Of a stretch of DNA of 64,000 nt, positions 38,432 to 47,662 are shown piece after piece. This stretch comes from a virus, in IMG/VR virus record IMGVR_UViG_3300042450_002433, positions 1-64,000 of that record; one strand, given 5' to 3'. The number at the start of each line of letters is the position of its first letter. The stretch's first letter is position 1. Under the pieces are notes generated by a model, which saw only the letters and a program-made list of their open reading frames with translations, had not been told where the DNA came from and searched no databases. The position numbers and the translations under genes are program-made.

Positions 38432-39354
38432 GTAAGCGATCTGCCATCGATATCATTGAACGCGCTAAGAACTATGACAAAGATCATTGTTGGCAGTATG
38501 ACATTCGGGTCAACAACCTCCAAGAGGATATTGTCGAGAGTGGGATCGACCCTGAGCAGATCAACTCTATTAAAGTAACTGATATCTATTTTAAGCCTTT
38601 GACAGGATACCTAGAGCGGCAAGACGCTACGGAATTCATTCAGCGACATGAATGGCTAGGAAATCTGTCTCAGTACACAACACATTGGTTTGGTGCATTC
38701 TATCATGATCCCAATCAGGGGCTGATGGGCAGAGAAATCATGGTGGGAGTTATCCTTATGAATATGCCTAATGCATTTTCAAAATTGCTAGGAGATGATA
38801 CCCAAACCATTGAGCGACTTATCAGTCGCGGTGCTTGTATTTCATGGAGTCCAAAGAATCTTGCGAGTTCTTTTCTCATGTGGACAATCCAATGGATGGT
38901 AAAGAACACCCCATATAGATTGTTTACTGCCTACTCCGATCCAACTGCGAAGGAAATCGGTACCATCTATCAGGCTTGCAACTTCTATTACTTGGGCAAG
39001 AAGTCGGGAACAACTACTCGATATATCAATCCATACACGGGCAGAATTGTGTCTGACCGCTTCTTTAGAGTTCGCAGTGCATATAAGAAGTATGCCAAGG
39101 AACTTGGAATTGCATGGGACAAGAGTTGGAGTAATGATCAAAAAATGCTATGGGAAAATATGTCTCCTGTCATCGAACAGATGCTTCGAGACTTTAGCAA
39201 GAAAAAACAATCTCAATCAGTTCCAGTTGACTTTCCATCAAAACACAAGTATGCTTATGTACTTGGTGCTACCAAAGCAGAAACCAAAAAACTTCGGAAG
39301 AAGTTTGTAGAGAGAAACAAAACGCCCGAATATCCAAAGCAAAGAGGCACATGA
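38428..39354 (+). CDS. Mom-like GNAT-family DNA modification protein
   Basis: 308 residues. FIQRHEWLGNL, THWFGAFY and then IMVGVILMNMP, ISRGACISWSPKNLASSFLM and LFTAYSDPTAKEIGTIYQACN follow the arrangement of Mom-type GNAT proteins (phage Mu Mom converts adenine in DNA to a carbamoylmethyl derivative). The C-terminal third is basic (KKFVERNKTPEYPKQRG), suited to DNA binding. Its position between the methyltransferase and the polymerase supports a role in DNA hypermodification. The exact product is unknown. Confidence 0.82.
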   Translation: MSKRSAIDIIERAKNYDKDHCWQYDIRVNNLQEDIVESGIDPEQINSIKVTDIYFKPLTGYLERQDATEFIQRHEWLGNLSQYTTHWFGAFYHDPNQGLMGREIMVGVILMNMPNAFSKLLGDDTQTIERLISRGACISWSPKNLASSFLMWTIQWMVKNTPYRLFTAYSDPTAKEIGTIYQACNFYYLGKKSGTTTRYINPYTGRIVSDRFFRVRSAYKKYAKELGIAWDKSWSNDQKMLWENMSPVIEQMLRDFSKKKQSQSVPVDFPSKHKYAYVLGATKAETKKLRKKFVERNKTPEYPKQRGT

Positions 39355-41888
39355 CGCAGTTCTATACCAATGTGGTCACTAAGGGCGGGAGACTCATGCA
39401 CAGAGGCTATGACAAACATGGCAAACGAGTGCATGAGTCTCTTACCTTTCGCCCTACTCTTTTTGTTCCAACGAAAAAGGAAAAGACAACCTCTTGGTCT
39501 ACGATTGATGGGAAGAGAGTTGAGCCTATTGACTTTGAGAATATGTTTGAGGCGAGGGAATTCGTCAAGAAGTATTCCGATGTCGAAGGGTTTACTGTAT
39601 ATGGCGATATCGATGCACAGTATCAGTTCATTGCAGACACTTATGGAAGTGAAGGCGAACTTGAATACGACTCCTCGACTATTCGAGTCTTGTATATCGA
39701 CATTGAAGTAGAGACCGAGAATGGGTTTTCCACTCCTGATGATCCATGTGAGCGGGTCAATGCCATTACACTTTATCAGAACGGCAAGACACACACCTTT
39801 GGTCTTGGTCAGTTTAGTATTGAAGGTGTGCATTGCTATTGCCATACTGATGAGAAATCCATGCTCAGAGAATTCCTTGATGTATGGGAGATTCTCGATC
39901 CCGATATCATTACGGGGTGGAACATCAATATGTTTGATATGCCATACCTGTATCGCCGAATGGAAAGACTGATTGGAAGCAAAGCAGCAAAGCGACTATC
40001 TCCATGGGCAGAAGTGCGAGAGCGCAAGGTAGTTGTTATGAATCGCGAGAATTGGGTCTATGACTTCAGTGGAATTACTGTTCTTGACTACATCGATATG
40101 TACAAGAAATTCACCTTTGTCACTCGTGAGTCCTATGGCTTGCAGCATATTGCCATGGTAGAGTTGGGCGAGGGCAAGGCAAATTATGCCGATGTCGGAA
40201 CACTAAACGACTTGTACCACAAAGACTTTCAGAGGTTCATCGAATACAATATCAAAGATACGCTGTTGGTGTCGCAGTTGGAAGACAAGTTGCGACTGAT
40301 CGAACTCTCTCAGGCTCTTGCCTATAGCGCACGGGGTAATTTTGCTGATGTGTTTTCACAGGTACGAATGTGGGACAGCATCATATACAACTATCTTCGA
40401 ACCAAGCAAATTGCAATTCCCTCAAAAATCAATTCTAGTAAGTCGGATAAGTTCGAAGGGGCATATGTAAAAGATCCACAGGTTGGTGTGCATGAATGGG
40501 TAGTTTCTTTGGACTTGGATAGTCTATATCCCCATCTGATCATGCAGTACAACATCAGTCCCGAAACGCTTGTGTCTGAAAGAATTCCGAATATCTCTGT
40601 CGATAGCCTACTTCAGGTGGGAAGCGATCCTGCATTGGAAGGATTCCTGTCGATGGTCAAGAGTAAAAACCTTGCCGTTGCTGCCAATGGCACGATGTAT
40701 CGAAAAGACATTCGAGGGTTTCTTCCCGAACTGATGGATACCATGTATGCACAGCGGAAAGAGTACAAGAAGCGAATGCTTGATGCCAAGGGGTGGTTGA
40801 AGGTAAATATAAATGCAGATGCTGATATGGTCGAATTGAAGAAGAAGGAAGTATCAAAGTACCACAACTTCCAATTGGTTCGTAAGGTGCAATTGAATTC
40901 TGCCTTCGGTGCATTGGGCAATGAGTACTGTCGTTACTACAACCTGAGCATGGCAGAAGCAATTACGGTATCAGGACAGTTGTCCATTCGGTGGGCAGAA
41001 AACAATCTGAATCTCTTCTTGAACAAGGCATGTGGAACTGTCGGTGAAGACTGTGTGATTGCTTCGGATACCGATTCCGTATATCTTCGACTCAGTGGTC
41101 TAGTCACAAAGACCCTCGGCAAGAAGGGAACTAAGGAGACGATTGAATTCCTAGACAAAGCATGTAATGAAGTATTGCTGCCAAAGATCAACAAGTGGTA
41201 TTCTCAACTTGCATTGCGAATGAATGCATATGCAGACAAGATGTCGATGAAGCGAGAAGGAATTGCGGCAAAGGGAATATGGACTGCGAAGAAGCGGTAT
41301 ATGCTTTCGGTTCATCTTGGGGAAGAGAATGTCTACATGACCGATCCCGATCTTAAGATCATGGGAATCGAAACTGCTCGATCCTCAACCCCACAGATTG
41401 TTCGGATTCGCCTGAAGGAATCTATTCGACTGATCATGACCGAAGACGAAGGTGCAATGCGATCTTTCGTAGAGAAATTCTATGAGGAGTTTATGACATT
41501 GCCTGTGGCACAGATCGCATTCCCCCGTGGCTGCAATGGGATGGACAACTATACCGATGCCGCAAGGATCTATAAGAAGGCAACCCCAATTGCAGTTAAG
41601 GGTGCACTGATCTATAACCATGCAATCAAACAGAAGTCACTGACAAAGAAGTACCCAAAGATTCGCGATGGTGAAAAGGTAAAGTATGTATATCTTAAGG
41701 AACCAAATCCAATTCGCGACAGAGTTGTCTCGTTTGTTCTTGTCTTGCCTGAAGAATTCGGGTTGGATTCCTTCATCGACAGAGAGACACAATTCGATAA
41801 GGCATTCATCGAGCCACTCACCACCATTCTGAATTCTATCGGATGGAAAGTAAAAGAGCAAAGTTCGTTGGAGAGTTTGTTTTCATAA
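39351..41888 (+). CDS. 43: DNA polymerase, family B
   Basis: 845 residues (T4 gp43: 898). Exonuclease site I: LYIDIEVETENG (about 115-126). Polymerase motif A: SLDLDSLYPHLIMQYN; motif B: KVQLNSAFGALGNEYCR; motif C: ASDTDSVYLRL. The reading frame is continuous, with no intein or intron split as seen in some T4-like polymerases. The C-terminus ends SSLESLF, a possible clamp-binding tail. The start overlaps the Mom-like gene by 4 nt. Confidence 0.97.
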   Translation: MTQFYTNVVTKGGRLMHRGYDKHGKRVHESLTFRPTLFVPTKKEKTTSWSTIDGKRVEPIDFENMFEAREFVKKYSDVEGFTVYGDIDAQYQFIADTYGSEGELEYDSSTIRVLYIDIEVETENGFSTPDDPCERVNAITLYQNGKTHTFGLGQFSIEGVHCYCHTDEKSMLREFLDVWEILDPDIITGWNINMFDMPYLYRRMERLIGSKAAKRLSPWAEVRERKVVVMNRENWVYDFSGITVLDYIDMYKKFTFVTRESYGLQHIAMVELGEGKANYADVGTLNDLYHKDFQRFIEYNIKDTLLVSQLEDKLRLIELSQALAYSARGNFADVFSQVRMWDSIIYNYLRTKQIAIPSKINSSKSDKFEGAYVKDPQVGVHEWVVSLDLDSLYPHLIMQYNISPETLVSERIPNISVDSLLQVGSDPALEGFLSMVKSKNLAVAANGTMYRKDIRGFLPELMDTMYAQRKEYKKRMLDAKGWLKVNINADADMVELKKKEVSKYHNFQLVRKVQLNSAFGALGNEYCRYYNLSMAEAITVSGQLSIRWAENNLNLFLNKACGTVGEDCVIASDTDSVYLRLSGLVTKTLGKKGTKETIEFLDKACNEVLLPKINKWYSQLALRMNAYADKMSMKREGIAAKGIWTAKKRYMLSVHLGEENVYMTDPDLKIMGIETARSSTPQIVRIRLKESIRLIMTEDEGAMRSFVEKFYEEFMTLPVAQIAFPRGCNGMDNYTDAARIYKKATPIAVKGALIYNHAIKQKSLTKKYPKIRDGEKVKYVYLKEPNPIRDRVVSFVLVLPEEFGLDSFIDRETQFDKAFIEPLTTILNSIGWKVKEQSSLESLFS

Positions 41889-41889
41889 C

Positions 41890-41897
41890 CTAAATAT
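41890..41897 (+). promoter_or_regulatory. Late-type promoter octamer
   Basis: CCTAAATA directly after gene 43, 6 nt upstream of the next ATG. Confidence 0.45.
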
Positions 41898-41903
41898 CGC
41901 AGT

Positions 41904-42677
41904 ATGACACAAGCATTCAAATCTTTCGAACCCAAAGAAACAGTGAAGTATCCACATGCACATCTTTGCTTCGATGATCACTCAATTTCTGCATGGTATT
42001 CTCTTCGCGATCTCTTTAAAAAGTATGGTGCAAAAGTTGTATTCTATGTTGACTCATTTCATTTACTATCAAATGATGAGTTGCAGATGCTGCGAGATCT
42101 TCGTTCAGACGGGCATGTAATCGGATGTCACGGCAAAAATCACAGAGATGCGATTGTATATTCTAGAAGATATAACATTGAAAAATATATCGATGACGAG
42201 GTTCTTCCTGCAATGGAAGACATGGCAGGAGCAGGGTTTAAACCAACTCATTTTGCATTTCCATATTCGCACTTTGATGACACTCTTTACTCTGCAATAA
42301 TCCCGATGTTTTGCTATGTGCGACCTGGGAATGAAAGCCATTTCTACCTAGGCAATCGAATGTACTTTAGTCCGAGCAGATTGGATAAGGATGAGAATCC
42401 ACGAGAACACCTAATTCGTGCAGGACAACTCAATAGAGTCCTACAAGGATTGCGAGAAACTGCTAAAGCACTTAAGGGCATCAGTATTATATTTCACGAT
42501 ATTCGACCAATAGATACTGCTGCACATACAGGCACACATGCTCATGGGCACATCACGCATGAAGAACTTGAACAGGTACTAAAGACTCTAAACGAAGCAG
42601 GATACACATACGAAACCTTTGAAACACTCTGCAAATATGGAGCAGATATATTTGACAAGCCTGATGGATTAGTGTAA
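41904..42677 (+). CDS. Polysaccharide deacetylase-like protein (NodB fold)
   Basis: 257 residues. LCFDDHSISAW (the TFDDG-like motif 1 with two Asp), GCHGKNH (motif 2, H-x-x-x-H type) and FAFPYSHFDD (motif 3) are in order, and IIFHDIRP near residue 195 gives motif 5 His. The enzyme would remove acetyl groups from a polysaccharide. It stands just before uvsX, apart from the glycan island starting at 44289. Confidence 0.82.
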   Translation: MTQAFKSFEPKETVKYPHAHLCFDDHSISAWYSLRDLFKKYGAKVVFYVDSFHLLSNDELQMLRDLRSDGHVIGCHGKNHRDAIVYSRRYNIEKYIDDEVLPAMEDMAGAGFKPTHFAFPYSHFDDTLYSAIIPMFCYVRPGNESHFYLGNRMYFSPSRLDKDENPREHLIRAGQLNRVLQGLRETAKALKGISIIFHDIRPIDTAAHTGTHAHGHITHEELEQVLKTLNEAGYTYETFETLCKYGADIFDKPDGLV

Positions 42678-42680
42678 GAT
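42652..42680 (+). promoter_or_regulatory. Sigma70-type promoter of uvsX
   Basis: TTGACA at 42652-42657, 17 nt spacer, TAAGAT at 42675-42680; GTGAGG ribosome binding site follows. Confidence 0.8.
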
Positions 42681-42710
42681 AAGCCAAATCAACCAAGTGA
42701 GGTATACATA

Positions 42711-43766
42711 ATGAATCTGAAAGATATTCTTAAAGCGTCTGGTAACATCTATGGTGGCATCGCATCCGATGGAATTGAAGGGAGCGACACCGAGTCTTAT
42801 ATCTCCACGGGAGCATATGCATTCAATGCTCTGTTGAGTGGATCGCTTTATGGCGGCATCCCAAACAACAAGATCGTGGCACTTGCAGGAGAACAAGCCA
42901 CAGGCAAGACATACTTTGCCATGAACATTGTGCGAGAGTTTCTTGCAAGCAATCCTAAAGCAATGGTGCTGTATTTCGATTCAGAGCAAGCAGTTACGAG
43001 TGATTTGCTCGAAAGTCGTGGCGTGGATGGTACGCGAGTGGCAGTACTGCCCGTTGCTACGGTAGAAGAGTTTCGCCAACAGTGCATCTCATCCGTAGAT
43101 AAGTATCTCGAAACTAATAAGGATGATCGTCCTCCTATGCTTGTTGTATTGGACTCATTGGGAATGTTAAGCACAACCAAAGAGATGACCGATACGGCGG
43201 CAGGGAAAGACACGCGAGACATGACACGGGCACAGGCAGTCAAGGCTACCTTCCGTGTGCTTACCATCAAGTTGGGACATGCCTGTGTTCCTCTCGTAAT
43301 GACCAACCACACTTATGATGTTGTGGGTTCGTATTTCCCAACAAAGGAAATGGGCGGTGGTGGTGGCTTGAAGTATGCCGCTTCCACAATCATCTACCTG
43401 AGCAAGAAGAAGGATAAGGTAGACAATGAAGTTGTAGGAAGTATTATTCACTGCAAGACATACAAGAGCCGTAAAACCAAGCAGGACAAGACCGTGGATG
43501 TACAGTTGAACTATGACACGGGATTGAATGAGTATTATGGGCTGCTCGACATTGCTATCAAGCACGGTATCTTTACCAAGGTCAGTACAAAGATTGATGT
43601 TGGAAGTGGGAAGACTGTGTTTGAGAATCAGATTCTTAAGAATCCTGAAAAGTTCTTTACCGCCGATGTTATGGTAAAACTTGAGGAGGCTGTGAAGAAG
43701 GAATTCTGTTATGGAAACGATATTGAAGAAGAGGCTTCAGAAGTAACTCCAACTGCGAAGGTATAA
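42711..43766 (+). CDS. uvsX: RecA-like recombinase UvsX
   Basis: 351 residues. Walker A GEQATGKT (about 59-66), Walker B region MLVVLDSLGML, and the loop-2 type region KEMGGGGGLKYAASTIIYL. These match UvsX of marine T4-like phages. It drives strand exchange, recombination-dependent replication and repair. It is preceded by its own promoter and followed 2 nt later by another gene. Confidence 0.95.
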   Translation: MNLKDILKASGNIYGGIASDGIEGSDTESYISTGAYAFNALLSGSLYGGIPNNKIVALAGEQATGKTYFAMNIVREFLASNPKAMVLYFDSEQAVTSDLLESRGVDGTRVAVLPVATVEEFRQQCISSVDKYLETNKDDRPPMLVVLDSLGMLSTTKEMTDTAAGKDTRDMTRAQAVKATFRVLTIKLGHACVPLVMTNHTYDVVGSYFPTKEMGGGGGLKYAASTIIYLSKKKDKVDNEVVGSIIHCKTYKSRKTKQDKTVDVQLNYDTGLNEYYGLLDIAIKHGIFTKVSTKIDVGSGKTVFENQILKNPEKFFTADVMVKLEEAVKKEFCYGNDIEEEASEVTPTAKV

Positions 43767-43767
43767 C

Positions 43768-44292
43768 ATGAGCGAAGAAGACAAGACAATGCTTTTTGAT
43801 GGATTTGAAAAGGCTTTCCTCGGCATCCTCCGTAGATGCGGTCAATCGATTCCTATTGCAATCTATGACTATGGTCGTTGCATGGACATTCTCATGGAGA
43901 GAGACGGCATGGAAGAGGACGAAGCAGTCGAGTGGATCGAACACAATTCTATTGGTGCATGGGTTGGCGATGGAACTCCTGCCATGCTCTTTCGATGTGG
44001 TCTGTCTGAATTGGCAGAGGAATGTGATTTGCCACTTTCGGAGAGTAATGAACGAGACTATGGAGACGAGGATCCCAATATCGACAATGATGACGATATG
44101 ACAGAGGAAGAGCAGGAACTCGTTGACGAAGCAATTCAAAATTTTGCACTCAACTTCATGAGATATGTTAAAGAAGTAGACACTTCCCTGTATAATCGTG
44201 CCAAACAATATGCCTCCGACTACTCGGGGAATGCAGTTGTTGAATTTGTGGATCTCGATGAAGGCGATTCCAAGAAGGAGACCGAAGAATGA
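43768..44292 (+). CDS. Conserved acidic phage protein
   Basis: 174 residues. The N-terminal 90 residues, with GFEKAFLGILRRCGQ, AIYDYGRCMDILMERDGM and AVEWIEHNSIGAWVGDG, form a conserved alpha domain common in phages (Tyr-Asp motif, role unknown). The C-terminal half is acidic and helical. It overlaps the first glycan-island gene by 4 nt. Confidence 0.8.
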   Translation: MSEEDKTMLFDGFEKAFLGILRRCGQSIPIAIYDYGRCMDILMERDGMEEDEAVEWIEHNSIGAWVGDGTPAMLFRCGLSELAEECDLPLSESNERDYGDEDPNIDNDDDMTEEEQELVDEAIQNFALNFMRYVKEVDTSLYNRAKQYASDYSGNAVVEFVDLDEGDSKKETEE

Positions 44293-45020
44293 GAATGGTT
44301 ATTAAATTCCCAACAAGAGGTAGACCACAAAAGTTTGTGGGAGTTCTTGACAAGTACATTAATTTTCTATCGGGAATGCATGATGTTCAATTCGTCATCT
44401 CATATGACTATGATGATCCGACAATGAACAATGAGAATATGTTTTCTCTCTTCAATCGATTGAACTCGCAACTAGATGGTCGAATTCATCCCATCTGTGG
44501 TAAGTCCACAGGAAAGATTTCAGCAATCAATGCCAATATGGACAAGGTTCGTGCATTGAACCCTGATGTCATTCTGCTTGCATCTGACGATATGATCCCC
44601 GTGTTGGGTGGCTATGATGAGATCATTGCCAACAATATGGCAAAGCATTTTCCCGACACAGACGGAGTTCTTCACTTCAATGACGGGTTTTCGGGACAAG
44701 ACAGACTCATTACCCTGTCTATCTTGGGACGAAGATACTTTGAACGATTTGGATACTTGTACTATCCAGGATACAAGTCTGTGTTCTGTGATAACGAATT
44801 CACCGATGTAGCAAGACTCCTAGGCAGAGTCACCTACATCGATCAAGTAATCATTCAGCACCAATGGGTAGGAGCAACCGCTCCCGATGCAGTCCATGCT
44901 CGGAATGAATCCCCCGAGATGTATGCATATGATCAGCCCATCTATAACGAGCGAAAAGCCCGTAACTTTGACCTGAAACACGAGGAGATTGTTAACCATG
45001 CCTTGGCGACCAACCCATAA
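44289..45020 (+). CDS. Glycosyltransferase-like protein
   Basis: 243 residues. It starts as a GT-A fold: IKFPTRGRPQKFVGVLD, then FVISYDYDDP and ILLASDDMIPVLGGYDE with the Asp pair at the place of a DxD motif; a C-terminal HQW motif (IIQHQWVGA) follows. Similar proteins in marine phages and bacteria are annotated as family 2-type glycosyltransferases. This opens the glycan island. Overlap with the next gene: 23 nt. Confidence 0.78.
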   Translation: MRMVIKFPTRGRPQKFVGVLDKYINFLSGMHDVQFVISYDYDDPTMNNENMFSLFNRLNSQLDGRIHPICGKSTGKISAINANMDKVRALNPDVILLASDDMIPVLGGYDEIIANNMAKHFPDTDGVLHFNDGFSGQDRLITLSILGRRYFERFGYLYYPGYKSVFCDNEFTDVARLLGRVTYIDQVIIQHQWVGATAPDAVHARNESPEMYAYDQPIYNERKARNFDLKHEEIVNHALATNP

Positions 45021-45594
45021 ACTATCCATTCTTATTCCAAGTCTGAATGAACGAAAGAACTCATTGGATGTTCTGAAAGCAGACATTGCAAAACAGGTCG
45101 GTAATCGTCAAGTAGAGATTCTATCTCTTTGCGATGATCGGCAGATGAGCATTGGACAGAAGCGAAATATGCTACTGCTACAGAGCATGGGCGAGTATGT
45201 TTCCTTTGTGGATGATGATGATACTGTGAGTCCTGACTATGTGGAAAAGATTATCAAAGCAGTATCGCGCAATCCCGACTGTGCCTCACTCACGGGCAGG
45301 ATTGTCTTCTCAGACGGCTACAGTCGCCCGTTCATCCATTCCTTGCGCTATGACCGTTGGATAGATGATCATGAAGGGAAGGTCTATTACCGCCCTCCCA
45401 ACCACCTGAATGCCGTCCGAAGAAGCATTGCCATGCAGGTGAAGTTCCCTGCTTTAAACAGTGGAGAGGATAGAGTCTTCTCCATGGGCATTCGTCCATT
45501 TCTGAAAACAGAAGAATGGATTGAGGGAGTGATATACAACTATGTTTGCCGCAAGACTTTTGAAGAAACCCACAACAACCAAGTAGTGAGATAA
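44998..45594 (+). CDS. Family 2 glycosyltransferase
   Basis: 198 residues. LSILIPSLNERKNSLDVL, MSIGQKRNMLLLQS and FVDDDDTVSPDY (the acidic metal-binding cluster) are classic GT2 features. The start at 44998 has GAGGAG 9 nt upstream. A paralogue lies at 48861. The protein is short, so it is probably a catalytic domain only. Confidence 0.85.
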   Translation: MPWRPTHKLSILIPSLNERKNSLDVLKADIAKQVGNRQVEILSLCDDRQMSIGQKRNMLLLQSMGEYVSFVDDDDTVSPDYVEKIIKAVSRNPDCASLTGRIVFSDGYSRPFIHSLRYDRWIDDHEGKVYYRPPNHLNAVRRSIAMQVKFPALNSGEDRVFSMGIRPFLKTEEWIEGVIYNYVCRKTFEETHNNQVVR

Positions 45595-45600
45595 TCGACA

Positions 45601-46482
45601 ATGAAGAAGACAATACTGTTTTATAATGAATTGCACAATGGCGACATTCACATGTCAAGACCATATGTTATGGATATGATGCAGATTCTTGGGGACAATG
45701 ATTATTACTATTATCATAGAAACAATCCAAAAATTCTATCAGATATTGAGAACTTAAAAACCATTTCCGATTTAAATGTACTTCCAACATCTCCAGATCT
45801 AAAAATCAACGCATGGATAGGACAATTTTCATGGGATGACAAAGGAAACCATTGCTCCCCATTTTATGGATGTAATTTTCCATCTTACTATGAGGTAATG
45901 AAAAAGGTATATCGTGGTCTTGGTATTGCAGATAAAATCAAACCAATAACACACTATATTCCCACGATAAACTACAGCAAATATTCAATAGAAAATATTC
46001 AAAAATATTTCTCAAACAACACACAGAGACATGTCCTACTATGCAACAATAAAGTTGCTTCTTCACAAGCACCAAATGATCCTATGAATTCTATGATTGA
46101 GCAATTGGCATGTCGTTTTGCCGATATCACTTTCATAATTTCAAACAAAAACAATCTCGAAGAAATACTAAAAAAAGACAACATCGTTTATGCTCAAGAT
46201 ATCATTAAAGATCCAACCATAGACTTTGATATGAATGAGATATCGTATATTGGAACCAAATGCGATGTAATCGTTGGTAGGTCTTCAGGGCCTTATGTTT
46301 TTTCAATCACAAAAAATACGGCACACTCTAAACAATTTATTTGCTTTTGTAACAATGTTAATGATGCTTGGTGGTTTGAAAACAGTACAAACATATTACA
46401 CAGTAATGATCATTCCCACATGCTGGATATTATTACATCTGCCATTCAGAATCATCAGTTCTCTAAACCTGTGGAATATTGA
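45601..46482 (+). CDS. Putative glycan-island protein (glycosyltransferase 9-like?)
   Basis: 293 residues. It starts with a Rossmann-like strand (KTILFYNELHNGDIHMSRPYV in part) and has a C-terminal region CDVIVGRSSGPYVFS that resembles the glycosyltransferase B-fold acceptor loop GxSSGP found in family 9 transferases. The composition is clearly more A/T-rich than the phage core genes, suggesting recent acquisition. The donor sugar is unknown. Confidence 0.65.
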   Translation: MKKTILFYNELHNGDIHMSRPYVMDMMQILGDNDYYYYHRNNPKILSDIENLKTISDLNVLPTSPDLKINAWIGQFSWDDKGNHCSPFYGCNFPSYYEVMKKVYRGLGIADKIKPITHYIPTINYSKYSIENIQKYFSNNTQRHVLLCNNKVASSQAPNDPMNSMIEQLACRFADITFIISNKNNLEEILKKDNIVYAQDIIKDPTIDFDMNEISYIGTKCDVIVGRSSGPYVFSITKNTAHSKQFICFCNNVNDAWWFENSTNILHSNDHSHMLDIITSAIQNHQFSKPVEY

Positions 46483-46483
46483 T

Positions 46484-47299
46484 ATGAGTTTACCTTCATT
46501 AGTCATTGGTAAAACCTCTCAATTATCACAGTATTTTCCCAATGAATTTGTAAAAATTTCATCTAGAAACTTAAACCTAGATGAACTATCAAAACAAAGA
46601 TGGGGAACTGTGTTTCTATGTTTTGCAGAACAGCGAACATATCTTGCCAATTCAAAAGAAGATTCTGTTGAAAATTTATTTTGGAATATTAACAAGAATT
46701 TGGTTGAAGAAGTTATTCAATGCCTCACTAATGTTAGTGATAAAATCATATATTATTCAACTGCGGAATTGTGGAATAAATGTAACGGGGAAATATGTTT
46801 AGATTTGCCTTTCGATTTCCACAGCAACCACTACACCAATTCAAAGTGTGTAATCACCCGAGAGTTGCAGAACAAAGAGAAGTATCCAAAGGTTTCGATT
46901 GCATACCCATTCAACTTCAACAGCATCCACAGAGGTGATCAGTATCTCTTCGGCAAAGTGTTCAAGTCGATCCTCACTGGCGAGAAGATCACCGTTGGGG
47001 ACATCGACTACTACAGGGAACTCCTGCACCCTGAGATGGTCGTGCATGCAAGTATGTACTACACGGAGCAGGGTAAGGATCTGATCATTGGTTCGGGACG
47101 CTTGGTTCACATTGGTGACTTCATCAGAAGACTGTACGAATTCTTTGGGATGAGGTTTGACAGCATGGTGAAACAAGAGTACAATTCGCTATCGATCTAT
47201 CGCTCTAACATCTTCTACTCCTCTACTCATGTTCCCGAGTACGATGAGAGGAAACTTTTCAACATCATCACAAGGGAACTTGCCGAAATCAAAGGATGA
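46484..47299 (+). CDS. SDR-like epimerase/dehydratase relative
   Basis: 271 residues. SLPSLVIGKTSQLSQYF resembles a degenerate Rossmann start, IIYYSTAELWNKCNG corresponds to the SSxxVYG strand of extended short-chain dehydrogenases, and NSKCVITRELQNKE occupies the YxxxK region with Tyr not conserved. Activity is therefore doubtful. The first 320 nt are A/T-rich and the rest is clearly more G/C-rich, with the change near 46805. The start at 46484 follows the previous stop by 1 nt. Confidence 0.7.
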   Translation: MSLPSLVIGKTSQLSQYFPNEFVKISSRNLNLDELSKQRWGTVFLCFAEQRTYLANSKEDSVENLFWNINKNLVEEVIQCLTNVSDKIIYYSTAELWNKCNGEICLDLPFDFHSNHYTNSKCVITRELQNKEKYPKVSIAYPFNFNSIHRGDQYLFGKVFKSILTGEKITVGDIDYYRELLHPEMVVHASMYYTEQGKDLIIGSGRLVHIGDFIRRLYEFFGMRFDSMVKQEYNSLSIYRSNIFYSSTHVPEYDERKLFNIITRELAEIKG

Positions 47300-47304
47300 A
47301 CACT

Positions 47305-47658
47305 ATGAACACCCAATCAATCGCAAACGAAATCGAAAACAAAATCATCGAGAAGGTTCGTGAGACCCTTTCCAAAAGAACTCTCCCCGATCTCCCCGAC
47401 AACTTGGTCGCCACAGACAACATGGGTGAGGTGATCGAGAAACTGTGCATCCTCCATATCCGCACATGGCTGCTAGAGGACATGGTTGGTGTCGCCAAGA
47501 CCGATGAAGAGGTTGCCGCCCTCAAGCGCAAGATCGACATCTGTTTCAAGCAGAAGCGTCCTCAGTACATTCAGGCAATCAACCGCATGATCGATGAGTC
47601 AATCGTGAAGGGCAAGAGCCTCGTTGAGGATTCCGTCAAGATCTACAGGGGGAACTGA
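47305..47658 (+). CDS. Small helical protein, possibly DUF4254-like
   Basis: 117 residues, all helical. NMGEVIEKLCILHIRTWLLED and KTDEEVAALKRKIDICFKQK suggest the DUF4254 family found in polysaccharide clusters. AAAGGA 8 nt upstream of 47305 decides the start; ATG 47296 overlaps the previous stop. It lies wholly in the G/C-richer patch. Confidence 0.7.
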   Translation: MNTQSIANEIENKIIEKVRETLSKRTLPDLPDNLVATDNMGEVIEKLCILHIRTWLLEDMVGVAKTDEEVAALKRKIDICFKQKRPQYIQAINRMIDESIVKGKSLVEDSVKIYRGN

Positions 47659-47662
47659 ATCG

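Noticed and set aside
39351-41888. Search for an intein or intron in gene 43
   Set aside because: All polymerase motifs follow in one frame with normal spacing and the length is close to that of T4 gp43.
46274-46483. 5' extension of the SDR-like frame into the previous gene
   Set aside because: The frame is open by chance across the end of the 45601 gene; the ATG at 46484 directly after its stop is the natural start.
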